NCBI GenBank assembly: GCA_963969345.1
Contig: OZ017767.1
Coordinates: 2,666,001-2,730,000, forward strand
DNA length: 64,000 nucleotides
Reading direction: 5' to 3'
Source: Turbatrix aceti
Lineage: Eukaryota; Nematoda; Chromadorea; Rhabditida; Panagrolaimidae
Of this stretch, positions 32,486 through 43,035 are shown piece by piece. Both the position numbers and the translations under genes were made by a program. Numbering within the stretch: the first letter of the stretch is position 1; each line of letters starts with the position of its first letter. The notes below the pieces were generated by a model. It did not search any database and was not told where the DNA came from. It saw only the letters and a list, made by a program, of their open reading frames with translations.

Positions 32486-34745
32486 ATGTCTGGCTACCTT
32501 CATCCCAGCACCCAGCCAATCCGAACCAAGTCAGTCAGGGCGCTCACCGGACTCCAGACTCCTGAGCAGGCGGCTCACTACCTGCAGAGTCTGGAGTCGA
32601 TCGTCTGGGAGCCGATCGATGTCGCCGGTGTCCGGGCCCTGCTCGTCGACCAGCACGCCCGGCGAGAGGATCGCGAGGCGGTCCTCAACGGCCTCCTCAA
32701 CATCCTGGAGGCGACGGAGCAGGAGCGCAGCGATCGCTACCTGCACGATCGCTTCCTGGCGCGGGAGTCAGGCGGACCGGGTATGTTTCTGAAAACACAT
32801 TTTTTTTCATATAGAAAAACTTTTTAGAGCCGCTGTACACGGTGCCGCACAAGATGCACACGCTGCTTGTGCTGGACGAGGTAGAGATGGCGGAGCTCTA
32901 CCTCGACACGGTGAACGGGGCGGTGTTTGACCGCATCGCGATCGACAAGGTCAGGCGCCTCCTGTTCGCCCCGTCCGCCTGTCCGGAGTTGCAGGGAAGG
33001 GCCACTCATGGCCTCCTCAACATCCTGACCGTCCTCGAGCGCAAGCGAGAGGTTCGGTCGCGGATAGCGCGGGCGAAGGTCGTCCTCAAGCTGGAAGGAC
33101 GTAAGTTATTTTTTAAAATTATGAAAACATTTTTTATACGACAAAATTTTTAGTGAGGAAGCACGCGCTGCGTCACGGGCACGTCGACGCGGACTCGTCG
33201 ATGCCGCCCAACGACGACACCCTGCAGGGCAGCGCCGTGATGCCGGAGGTCTGCTACAGCCCTCCTGCCCGCCCGCCTCCGACCAACACCCAGGAGGTCC
33301 AGGAGGGTCCTGTAGCAGCGCCCGAGGCAGAGGCGCCGGCTCCCGAAGCAGCGGTGGACAGCAAGAACGTCCCGCTGTCTTCCGGAGCCGAGTCCGACGA
33401 TCCCATCGGCCCGCCACCAGCCGAGGATTTCTTTGGCGAAGAAAACTGGGACTCGTCGGACGGAGCTGAAGAACCCGCTGCGCCTCTGCTTCTCTTCCGG
33501 CCGGCGGAAATCCACAGCCCGTCCTCGGACTCGTCGCTGCTGGCGCCCAATCCGGGTGCCTGGATCACCACCGCCCGCTCAACGTCACCTGCAGCAGCCG
33601 CGCCCCAACCAACGAACGCGGCGTCCAGCAGCGGCAGCTCGGTGCCAACACGGCCTGTCGCGATCCCGGCTGCTCCCCAAGACCTGAAGCGCCGTGGATC
33701 AGCCGTCGCCGAGGGTGCACCCGCTGCTCGTCGTCGTCGCACATCGTCGCCTTCCGCTCTGGTTGCTGCTTCGACGACTGCTCCGGTTCCTGTCACGCCT
33801 GCCGTCACCGCTTCGACTCAGTCCAGTGCCACGCCCGTTTTGACCACTCCTGCCGCTACTCCGACTTCCGCTTCGCGTGCTCCAACACCTGCCTCGCTTG
33901 CTCCGTCTGCAGCTCCGATTCCGGCCTCGCATGCTCCTACTCCGGCCTCGCAGGCTCCGGCTCCGACTGCTCCCTCCGCTCCGGCTGTCCGCAGAGCCCC
34001 GACTCCGACTTCCACCTCGTCTCGCTCTCGCAACTCCGCCTCTCAACTCCGTCATCCGACTCCCGCGGCCAATTCTCCGGCGTCGCCCGCTGCGAGCTTC
34101 TCGGCATCCACTTCTCCGGCATTCCAGCGCTCGCTGTCGTCTCTGGTCAACGCCCCGGCAACCGATTCGGCAGAAGAGGCCAGCTCTCCATCGCAGGCCG
34201 CGCTCTGGTTCGGCGCTTCGGCGTCGGATTTCGGATCGGGTCCGTCAAGCCTGATCGGATCGGCGCCAGCCACTCCCGCCCCCGCAGCTCTCTCGTCTCT
34301 CATCCACACGTCCCAGGCACCGTCGTTTCCCGAACTGGAAGCCACCCAGTCCTCCACCACGTCGCATGCGGCGAACGAGCCTGGCCATCCTCGACGCTAC
34401 GGACTTCGTGACCGCCAGCCGACGCGGCGTCTCGAAGTCGGCCAGCTCCGGGTCGTCGGTGGAAAGAAAGTCCCGACGTACGTCGAGGAATCGACGGTAC
34501 GCGTCGATCCTCCCCGCCGGCCAAGAGGTTTGTTTTTTTTTCAAATAAAAGAAATATCCAGAATACCAGATTTTTTTATAAAAACCGGATTTTTTACTTT
34601 TCAAAAACTGTCTATTTTTTTATAAACAATAAGAAATATTTTTTGGCCAAACCAGCAACTTGTTGTAAATAAAACAATTACGCATTTTTGTAATTCACTT
34701 TAATTTATCTTTTTTTATTTTTAAGCACCCCGAGGCGGTCAGTAA
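32486..34745 (+). CDS. Protein with two tandem helical repeats and a long Ala/Pro/Ser/Thr tail
   Basis: Exons 32486-32780, 32828-33100, 33154-34527 and 34726-34745 join with matching phases to 653 residues; the introns are 47, 53 and 198 bp. Exons 1 and 2 each encode one copy of a helical unit of about 65 residues: HYLQSLESIVWEPIDVAGVR…GLLNILEATEQER and LYLDTVNGAVFDRIAIDKVR…GLLNILTVLERKR. Exon 3 is low-complexity, with acidic and PTS-rich stretches and a basic KRRG/RRRRTSS patch near residue 370 that could be a nuclear signal. Near the end RRYGLRDRQPTRRLEVGQLR recalls the RYNLR motif of the gene at 36022. The last exon codes only for APRGGQ. No known family; nuclear or chromatin association is a guess. 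Confidence 0.7.
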
Positions 34746-35310
34746 TCATGCCAGGCCACCGGCTGATCCACTGTTCCGCGATTCTGGCTCTTCCTATTTT
34801 CTTCGTTTTTTTTCTACATGTTCTTCTTTTTTTTCTCTTCGATGTCCTCGTCCAACGCATGGTGCTCCGTTCTCCGGTGTTTCCATCAATCTCAAGGTGC
34901 TCCTGGATTTTATCATCTTCTGGGCCTTCCCGCACCTCAATTTCCCTGACAGTACCACACCACTGCTTCTCCTGCAGATCCTATGTCATGTCTCGTGGCA
35001 AAACAGGTCAACCAGTCGTCTTCGAGATGTTCGCCAGTTCAATCGACGGTACGCGTCGATCCTTCCTCGCCGGCCAAGAGGTTTGTATTTTTTTCAAATA
35101 AAAAAATAAAAAAATATCCAGCACACCAGATTTTTTTTATAAAAACCGGATTTTTTACTTCTCAAAAACTGTATTTTTATAACCAATAAAATTTTTTTTT
35201 TGGCCAAATCAGCAACTTGTATATAAAACAATTTTGTAATTCACGTTAATTAATGTTTTTTTTTATTTTCAAGCACCCCGAGGCGGACAGTAAGCATGCC
35301 AGACCACCGG
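34485..35310 (+). repeat. Tandem duplication of the 3' exon and intron of the preceding gene
   Basis: The segment from CGACGGTACGCGTCGATCC (34491), through CGGCCAAGAG, the intron and GCACCCCGAGGCGG (34725) recurs at 35046-35290 with the same donor GTTTGT and acceptor context. Both copies would end the frame in APRGGQ and TAA. The second copy sits in sequence without a long frame, so it may provide alternative 3' exons or be a relic. Confidence 0.75.
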
Positions 35311-35394
35311 CTTGCCTACTGATCTGCGACTCCTGGCTCCTATCTTCTCGTCTCCTGGTTTTTTTTCTTTTTTCTCGCCTTCCTTCCACCACCT

Positions 35395-36021
35395 CGAATT
35401 TCTTTCGGTTAGTTTTTTTTTTATTTTGTATTTCATTTTCGTGTTTTTATCAATATAATTTTTTTCCAATTTTTTTTCGCAATTTAAAAAATTATTCTTT
35501 TTGAATATCGTTCGGCAAAAAAAATAGTTCGGCACAAAAAACTATTTTGTTGTAAACATTTTTTTCACTGTAACTTATAAAGTACTGTAAAAATTATGAA
35601 AAAAATTATGAACGTCCCATTTATTTTCGTGTTTTCATCAATATAATTTTTTTCCATTTTTTTGCAATAAAAAAAATATTTTTTATAAAAATCGTTAAAT
35701 TAGATCGGCAAAAAAAAAATATTTTTGTTGCAAACATTTTTTTCGCTGTAACTTATAAATTACTGTAACATTGTTGTTAGAAGTCGTAAAAACGTAAATT
35801 CAAAAATCCTGGATAACAACAATGGCCAAAAAAAAGTTGGCAGCAGCAGCAGCGCAGTGACAAGAAAAGCAGTGGTTGATTGTGCGGGAGAACTGCGCGC
35901 ACACACAACCATCATGCCAACAAGGGAAAGCGGGGGTATCAAAAAAAGCCTGATCAGGGTTCTCGGCACGAAAATAAAGTTGATGGCAAGAAAAATTTTT
36001 TATTAAAGTTATCTTTTCAAG
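35395..36021 (+). other. AT-rich spacer with repeated TCAATATAATTTTTTTCC motif
   Basis: Contains two copies of a TTTTCGTG…CATCAATATAA stretch (about 35435 and 35620) that recurs near 39795 and 40845. This looks like intron sequence spread by local duplication. No gene seen. Confidence 0.5.
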
Positions 36022-39000
36022 ATGCCATCGAAGAACGACCAAACTTCGAGCGACGCGGCGAATGCCTCCGGGCACCGTCGCACTCCACCCCGCTCGCCAT
36101 CGCCACCTCCTCCAACTGCATCGGCGCGAGCGGGGATGTCGCCTCGGCGACAGGAGTCACCTGGGGCTGAAGATGCCCGTCGGTTTCTGGGTAACCGGAT
36201 GCAGGCGGTGCACTCCGAAGTCCAGGGACTTCAACAAGCAGAAGCCGTCGAAGGTGAGTAACATTTAACTTGTTGTTTTTTTATAAAATCTTGTACAACC
36301 GTTCACGGATGACTTTTTTTTGCTTCATCTTCTGGGAATGGGAAAAAATCCTCAACTATTTTTTTGATCATGATTTTTTTAATAAAAAAATTAATGAAAA
36401 GAAATTTGAAACAACTACGCACCCAGTTTCTGGAATCTAAAAAAAATCAAAAAGTTCGAACTACGGTAGCTTGCGTCACCACAGGCATTTCAACAGTCTG
36501 AAATTACTGCATCCAAAATAATTATCCTCACATCTGTCTGCTACACGCTAATTTTAATTTCTGGAGGCTGTTGCTATCGGAATTTCTTTTTTTTAGATTT
36601 TTTCTTTTTTCCTGTCTTTTTTTTTTAACTTTTTTGAATTTTGCTTGTTCTCAAAGGGGTTGTTCGGAATATTTTTTTGTTTTTTTTATAATCTCTGTTC
36701 TCATCCCCAGCTAACATGATTTTTTTGTTCAATATGTACATCCTGTTTTTTTATTACCTGATTTTTGCTAAATTGATTCCTATTCATGACATTCTCTTGA
36801 CTGAATTTTTTCACTTTCGATTTTCAGTAAAATTCTAATATTTGTTACTCTGCATGTTGTAATGAATTTTTATGCCCGGAGGCTGTTGCTATCCAAATTC
36901 TTTTTTTTTCGATTTTTTACTGTCTTTTTTTTTAAACTTTTTTGAATTTTGCTTGTCTTCAAAAAAGTTGTTCGGAATATTTTTTTTGTTTTTTTTTATA
37001 ATCCCTGTTCTACCATGATTTTTTTGTTCAATGTGCACATCATGTTTTTTTATCACCTGAATTCGAATATTTGTAAATTTATCGTGAATTTTGTCCCCAT
37101 CCGGTCAAAAACAGGCTGTAACTGAACAACATCTCTCCCGTAAAACATTTTTTCATCCAGGACGTTTCTTTTTTTTTGCCAAGTTTTTAGCAATAAGTCT
37201 CGCATTTTGTTTCAAAAAAATTCTGTGATTGTAATTTTTATATAAATTTTACAAAAAAAAATTAGAAAATTTTGTATGAAAAAAATCCTCTGGTCAAAAT
37301 TTTGTAAAAATTAAAGATTATAAAAAATGATTTTGACTTTTTTATGATGAATTTTTTTTTTCAGACGTCGACATGGAGTCGGTCAACGGCGACACCGACG
37401 TCGAGATGGCCGATCTGCAAGGGGACGGCGACGTCGACATGCAATCAGTCGACGGCAACGACGACAACGACGAACACCACCACGAGGAGGGCCATGGCGG
37501 AGCGAGCCGATCGTCCCCGGTAGCGCGCATCTTTCGTGCTGCTGCCGGATCGAGGCTCCGCATCCCGCTTCGGAACCGGCCGGCCTTCAAACCGGTACGA
37601 CCGATGGGGTGCGGGGGCACCTTCGCGGCAGCTCGGGCGTGGCAGGACACGCTCAGGTCCTACCCCGACCCGCGAGGTGCTCCGCCGCCGGCTGCTAGAC
37701 GTACGCGGCCCATCCAACCACGGCATGCTGCCGCTGCGGCCGTTGCTGGCATCCCAGCCAGCTCGGCCAAAGCGAAAGCTGCCGCCGCCGTCGAAGCAGC
37801 GCCTGGCCCCTCCTCATCCGTCGTCGTCCCCCCTGCCACAACGGTCGTTTCCGGCGACCACGTCTACCTCCGCCGGCCTCGCTCCTCCTCCACGGAGCCC
37901 CCGGCAAAGAGGCGGCGTGTGTCTGCCGACGTCGACAACGACATCATCGAGCCCCTCCGCTTGCTGAATCTTGGCAGCGGAGTCAACACCGGCGGCTCGA
38001 ACGACGGAGAGGTCCTGCGTGTGGCACCGCAGGTCCCGGCGGAGCAGGCCTCTTCCGTCATCCCGGCTGTGGCAGAAGAGCCAACATCGTCCGAATCGGG
38101 CCACGACGACGACGATGCAGCCGGAGATGACGAAGCCGAAGACGATGAGAATGCCAGCGTCGACGCGGAGGATGATGCCGAAGCTGGTGGCGCCGACCAC
38201 AACGAGGAACTCTTCTACGTTCCACCGCCGCCAGCTGACGCGTCGAGCCGACTTCCTGAGGCTCTCCTTCGGGGTCCGTTCATCCCGCCGTACGTCCCGT
38301 CCGCGTACAACTGGAACATTCTCCAGTACGCGTGGACGCGGTTGTACGATGACAACGGCGACCTCATCGTCAACTCGCCAGTCAGAGCCCAGGTGATTCT
38401 TCACCGCAGCGAGGAAACGGGCGATGACTATGACGAGAACGGCGACGTCATCCCGCCAGAGGTCGAAGCACCGGCCGTCCTCGCCTCACCCCGCCCGTCC
38501 GAATCTCAGGGTGGCGAACCGGTGGCCGACGTTCTGTTCGCGGCTCCCGACAATGTCGTGGTAGCCTACGACGCCATCGTGGAAGACGTCGGTCACTGGG
38601 AGGACGGAGCCGGCTTCGACGGCGAAGCATCCCTCGGCGACGTCAACGAAGCTGTCAACGACGGCGACGACAACGGCAGCGACGAAGACGACGACGAGGA
38701 AGACGACGACGCCCACCCGTTCCCGATGGACGACGCTTGGGTACTCGACGTCGAAGCCATGGAGAACCCCTTTCTCATTGGCGGAGACGTTGAGCCCATC
38801 GTCGTCGACGCCGCTCCTCCCAGCCCCGCGCCCCCGAGTCCCACACCACCACCTCCTCCACAGCCGCGCTACAACTTGCGGCAGGCTCGGCGGGCGCCTG
38901 AACGGCTCAATGTCGTTCACGGCGGGCGGAATCAGCGGTATTCCACGACGGGTGGCGTCTTCGTTGATCGACAGGGCAGGCGACTATGGTATGTTTTTAT

Positions 39001-39188
39001 TTACGCATATTTTTATATTTTTTATATAAATTATTTTTATTTTTTTAATTATTTATAAATTGTATTCGTTTCAAATTGTTTTTATTTTAAAAAATACGCA
39101 AAAAATGCAAAAAAGTAATTTTTCTGAGCCTATAAAATTTTATTACAGTAATTATTAGTACCTTGTTTTATAAAAAGGAATTTTCAGA
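36022..39188 (+). CDS. Large acidic low-complexity protein with RYNLR motif
   Basis: Exons 36022-36253 and 37365-38988, with the stop TGA split across a third exon beginning at 39188, give 618 residues. The ATG follows TTTTCAAG directly. The N-terminus is Ser/Pro-rich; exon 2 opens with three VDM/VEM-type repeats (DVDMESVNGD, DVEMADLQGD, DVDMQSVDGN). Strongly acidic runs lie around residues 320-355 and 500-525, with a compact PFIPPYVPSAYNWNILQYAW segment between. A KRRRVS patch suggests nuclear location. Near the end PRYNLRQARRAPERLNV resembles the gene at 32486, so the two may be distant paralogues. No family recognised; the position of the stop depends on the 38989 donor, otherwise the frame ends at 39058. 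Confidence 0.7.
36565..37065 (+). repeat. Tandem duplication inside the first intron
   Basis: About 200 bp beginning GGAGGCTGTTGCTATC occur at 36565-36765 and again at 36880-37062, about 315 bp apart, with scattered changes. Purely intronic. Confidence 0.75.
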
Positions 39189-39981
39189 AGCAAGAATTCC
39201 GCCCACCTCTGCTCATTTGGCTTCTCCGCTGTCCGAGCATGTGGCAAGTTCTCTTCATCAAGCCTTTCATCCGGTTGCCTGTCCTGTCATCCACTCTTTC
39301 GACCATGGCAAGTCCCCGACTGAACACACCTGCACCGTCCATCCACTCAAGCAGGAACAACATCAGCGGACGACTTTCTTGCCAGGTTTCTTTTCCCACT
39401 CATTCCTTTCCACGATCTCGAAAAGCTCAACTGTGCATCCCGACTGCAAATCCAATGGCCTCCGAACAAGCGAATCGACTCGGATCTGCCTCCTCAACGC
39501 CAGCAGTCCGACAACGGTCAATTTCACCCCGGATTTGCGCAGTCATCGAAACGCAGTTTTTGCACTGACGAAACGAAACTCCCGTGCTGACATCTCATTT
39601 TTGCATCTGACAAACCGACGTTGAATCCTGATACATCTTCCTCGACATCGGGAACTCAAAACGACGCCAAGCACTCCGACAATGGGCACTCAGACGCCAA
39701 CAGTCCGACAATGGTCCATTTCGGAAGCCCAGATGCCAAGGAGAACACCCAAATTTTTTTTCGGTTAGTTTTTTTCTCATTTGATTTTTTATTTTCGTGT
39801 TTTCATCAATATAATTTTTTTTCCATTATTTTTGCAATTAAAAAAAATTATTTTTCATAAAAAAGGTTCAATTATTTCGGCAAAAAAAACTATTTTTGTT
39901 GCAATATTTTTTTCTACTAAAAAAATTGTGAAACCGAGTATAAGAAGATTTTATATACATTTTTTTATGATTTTTTTTCAG

Positions 39982-41405
39982 AAGCGAACCAAGCCAAAGC
40001 TGTCTACCCCGACTGGAAGCCGCCAGGTACCGATGGAGCCTCGATCGATGACAACGACACGCTCCGCTTCCTTCCAAACACCTGATCTGCGGTTTTGCCA
40101 GAAATTCTGTGGCCGATCCATTCGGGAGACCAGAACCAAGCCTTGCAGCCTACGATACCGACTCTGGGTTTTTTGAAGACGCACTCGCTCGAGAAGTTCG
40201 CGTGCCATCCCAGTCACTCATGAACAAGCACATCCAAGCAATCGTTTCACGCCAATGAAGCCAAATGCAGATGAAATGTGTACCATGGCGCGGTCGTTGT
40301 GCTGCCAGGAATCATTTTTTTCCCTCAAAAGTGAGTTTTTTTCAGATTTTTTTTATAAAAACTTTTTTGGGAGCTAAAATACAATTTTACATGGGTTCAA
40401 AAATCAGTAAAAAAATTATAACGCGAAAAAAAACGTTTTTTATGTTTTAGGAGCTGGATCGAACGAAGCCAGAAGGCAATTCTTGATTTTTCCGTGACAA
40501 CCCAATTCCGTGCTACAATCCCGATATTCTCGCCTCAAGATGGGAAACAGTGATACCGGATCAAGCCTGTCCAGAAAAAGCTCCTCAAACAAGATCGATT
40601 TGACGCGATTTGAGGCCTCCAGGAAGCCACTGGGTTTTTTGAACACAAATGCACCCGCTCGAAATTCGCTGAGGAATTCCACACGCCAACGACAGTCTCG
40701 CATACCACCTAGCCAAGATTTGAACCGGTGTCAGCGATTTTGGGCAGAGGCTCTGCTCATCCTCAAGCTCGTTTCCGGATGCCCAGATGCCAAGGGGGAA
40801 ACGAAAAATTTTTTTGGTTGGTTTTTTTCTCATTTTGTATTTTATTCATCAATATAATTTTTTTCTAATTTTTTTTGCAATTAAAAAAAATTATTTTTTA
40901 TAAAAATTGTTAAATTAGTTCCGCAAAAAAAACTAATTTTGTTGCAACATTTTTTTCATGCTAAAAAATTTTTATTTTTCGTACTAAAAAAAATGTGAAA
41001 CCGAGTGTAAAAGTGTTTTATACAAAATAATGCGCTGTTACATTTTTTTTTCATTTTTATGATTTCTTTTCAGAAGCGAACCAAGCCAAAGCTGTCTACC
41101 CCGACTGGAAGCCGCCAGGTACCGATGGAGCCTCGATCGATGACAACGACACGCTCCGCTTCCTTCCAAACACCTGATCTGCGGTTTTGCCAGAAATTCT
41201 GTTGCCGATCCATTCGGGAGACCAGAAGCAAGCCTCGCAGCCTACGATACCGAATCTGGGTTTTTTTGAAGCCGCACCGACTCGAGAAGTTTGCACGCCA
41301 CCCCAGTTACCCATGAACATGCACATCATCCAAGCAATCGTTTCACGCCATTGAAACCGATGAAATGTGCCCATGGCGCGGTCGTTGTGCTGCCAGGAAT
41401 CAAAA
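39982..41405 (+). repeat. Duplicated exon-like islands, about 1.09 kb apart
   Basis: 39982-40330 and 41074-41405 begin with the same AAGCGAACCAAGCC after TTTTCAG and stay nearly identical for about 180 bp, then diverge with small gaps and end at the same CAAAA/GTGAG donor. The island between them (40451-40817) is different. Confidence 0.85.
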
Positions 41406-41519
41406 GTGAGTTTTTTTGCACACAAATTAGAATTTTTTTATAAAAAATTTTTTTGGAAACCAAAATTCGATGTTGCAAAAAAATGGTAAAAAAAATATTA
41501 TGTGAAAAAAAACGTTTTT

Positions 41520-43035
41520 ATTTGGTTTCCTATCAAAACAAATGGTTTTCAAAATTTTATTTGTTGTTTTTTTAAAAGTGGATTTTGTTTTAGGGTATTT
41601 GTGGCGACCAACCTGCATTCCATGTGCCCGATTTGAAAATCCAGCACTCTGTCAGACGATACGGTGTCATGAGCGCAAATTCCACCACGACGTCAGCATG
41701 CCATGATGTCACCCCGATTATTCCGCTCCACCATCGCGAAAAACTGACAAGCAGCCGCCCGAAGCACCCCAGCAACCACTCGCTCGAGAAGCTCGCTGCC
41801 GCTCATTTCTCAGGCCATTTGACGTTCGGGAAGAAAGGTCTGCTCCCCCTCAAGCCCCTGAACAACGAGAACATTGCTCGCTTATTTCGATGCCGACGAC
41901 GCTCAGCGATTCCGGCAAGATATCAGATTTGACATGGCTCGCACTGCCTCGCTCAACAGCACGACGTGAAGTCGATTTAATCAATTTTTGGCCATTTTCT
42001 GACACCACCTGCCGATTTTATATTACAACGCCTGCCGAAGCAGTTCACACTGCGATACTGCAACAATTGCAGCCTCGAAATCCAGGCATACTCGGCCAGG
42101 AGTTGTTGGTGTATTTTTTTGTGAGTTTTTTTCGGACACATTTTTTGAAAAAAAAAGTCATTAGAATTTATTTTCGCACGTTAATTTTTTTTTACGTCCA
42201 AACCAAAAAAAAGTTGTACATACCACAAAATTTAAAATGTTGGGCACATATTTGAATTTTTTAATAACAATGTTTTTTTGGAAACCAAAATTCAATTTTG
42301 CAAAAAAGGGTAAAAAAATTTTTTTGCGAAAAATACGTTTTTATTTGGTTTCCTACCAAAACAAATAAATAATTTTCAAAATTTTATTTGTTGTTTTTTA
42401 AAAGTGGATTTTGTTTTAGGGTATTTGTGGCGACCAACCTGCATTCCATGTGCCGATTTGAAAATCCAGCACTCTGTCAGACGACACGGTATAAAGAGCG
42501 CAAATTGTTACCCAGCGCTTCTACCAGGACATCAGCACGCCAAAAAACTCGCCGGAATGACACCCCGATTGCACCTCATTACTTTCGAATGAAACAGACA
42601 AGCAGCCGCCAGATGCACGTGGCTAGCTCAGCAAGCACTCGCTCGAGAAGCTCACACTGCAGTCCCCGTGATCCACAGATTTCTCATGCCATTGGACGTT
42701 CGGGAAGGAAGGAAGGTCTGCTCACCCTCAATCAAGCCCCTGAACAACGAGAACATTGCTCCGCTCATGTCGAGTTGCATTTGATGCCGACGACGCCGGC
42801 GATTCCAGAGGACATCGGATTTGACACGTTTCGTCTCCGTGCAAGAATTTCGCTCCCCACACTGCCTCACAGTCCGACATGAAGTCGATTCAAGCAAATT
42901 TTGGCCATTTCCTGACACCACCTGCCGTTCCTGGATTACAAACCCTGTCGAAGCAGTTTACACTACCATACTGCGCCCATTGCGGCCTCGAAATCCATAA
43001 CATATCCGGCCAGGCGTTGTTGGTGAATTTTTCAT
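41520..43035 (+). repeat. Duplicated exon-like islands, about 0.83 kb apart
   Basis: 41594-42120 and 42420-43035 start GGTATTTGTGGCGACCAACC after TTTTGTTTTAG, share much of their length (for example CCCTGAACAACGAGAACATT) and end near the same donor. The preceding introns are also duplicated. Insertions and deletions not in threes argue against coding selection. Confidence 0.85.

Noticed and set aside
31948..32565. 205-codon plus-strand frame
   Set aside because: It lies opposite the better supported minus-strand gene at 31837-32121 and then runs into Lys/Phe-rich AT sequence without splice or family support.
33254..34360. Several long minus-strand frames under the 32486 gene
   Set aside because: Shadows of a GC-rich Ala/Pro/Ser coding exon; no splice signals or motifs of their own.
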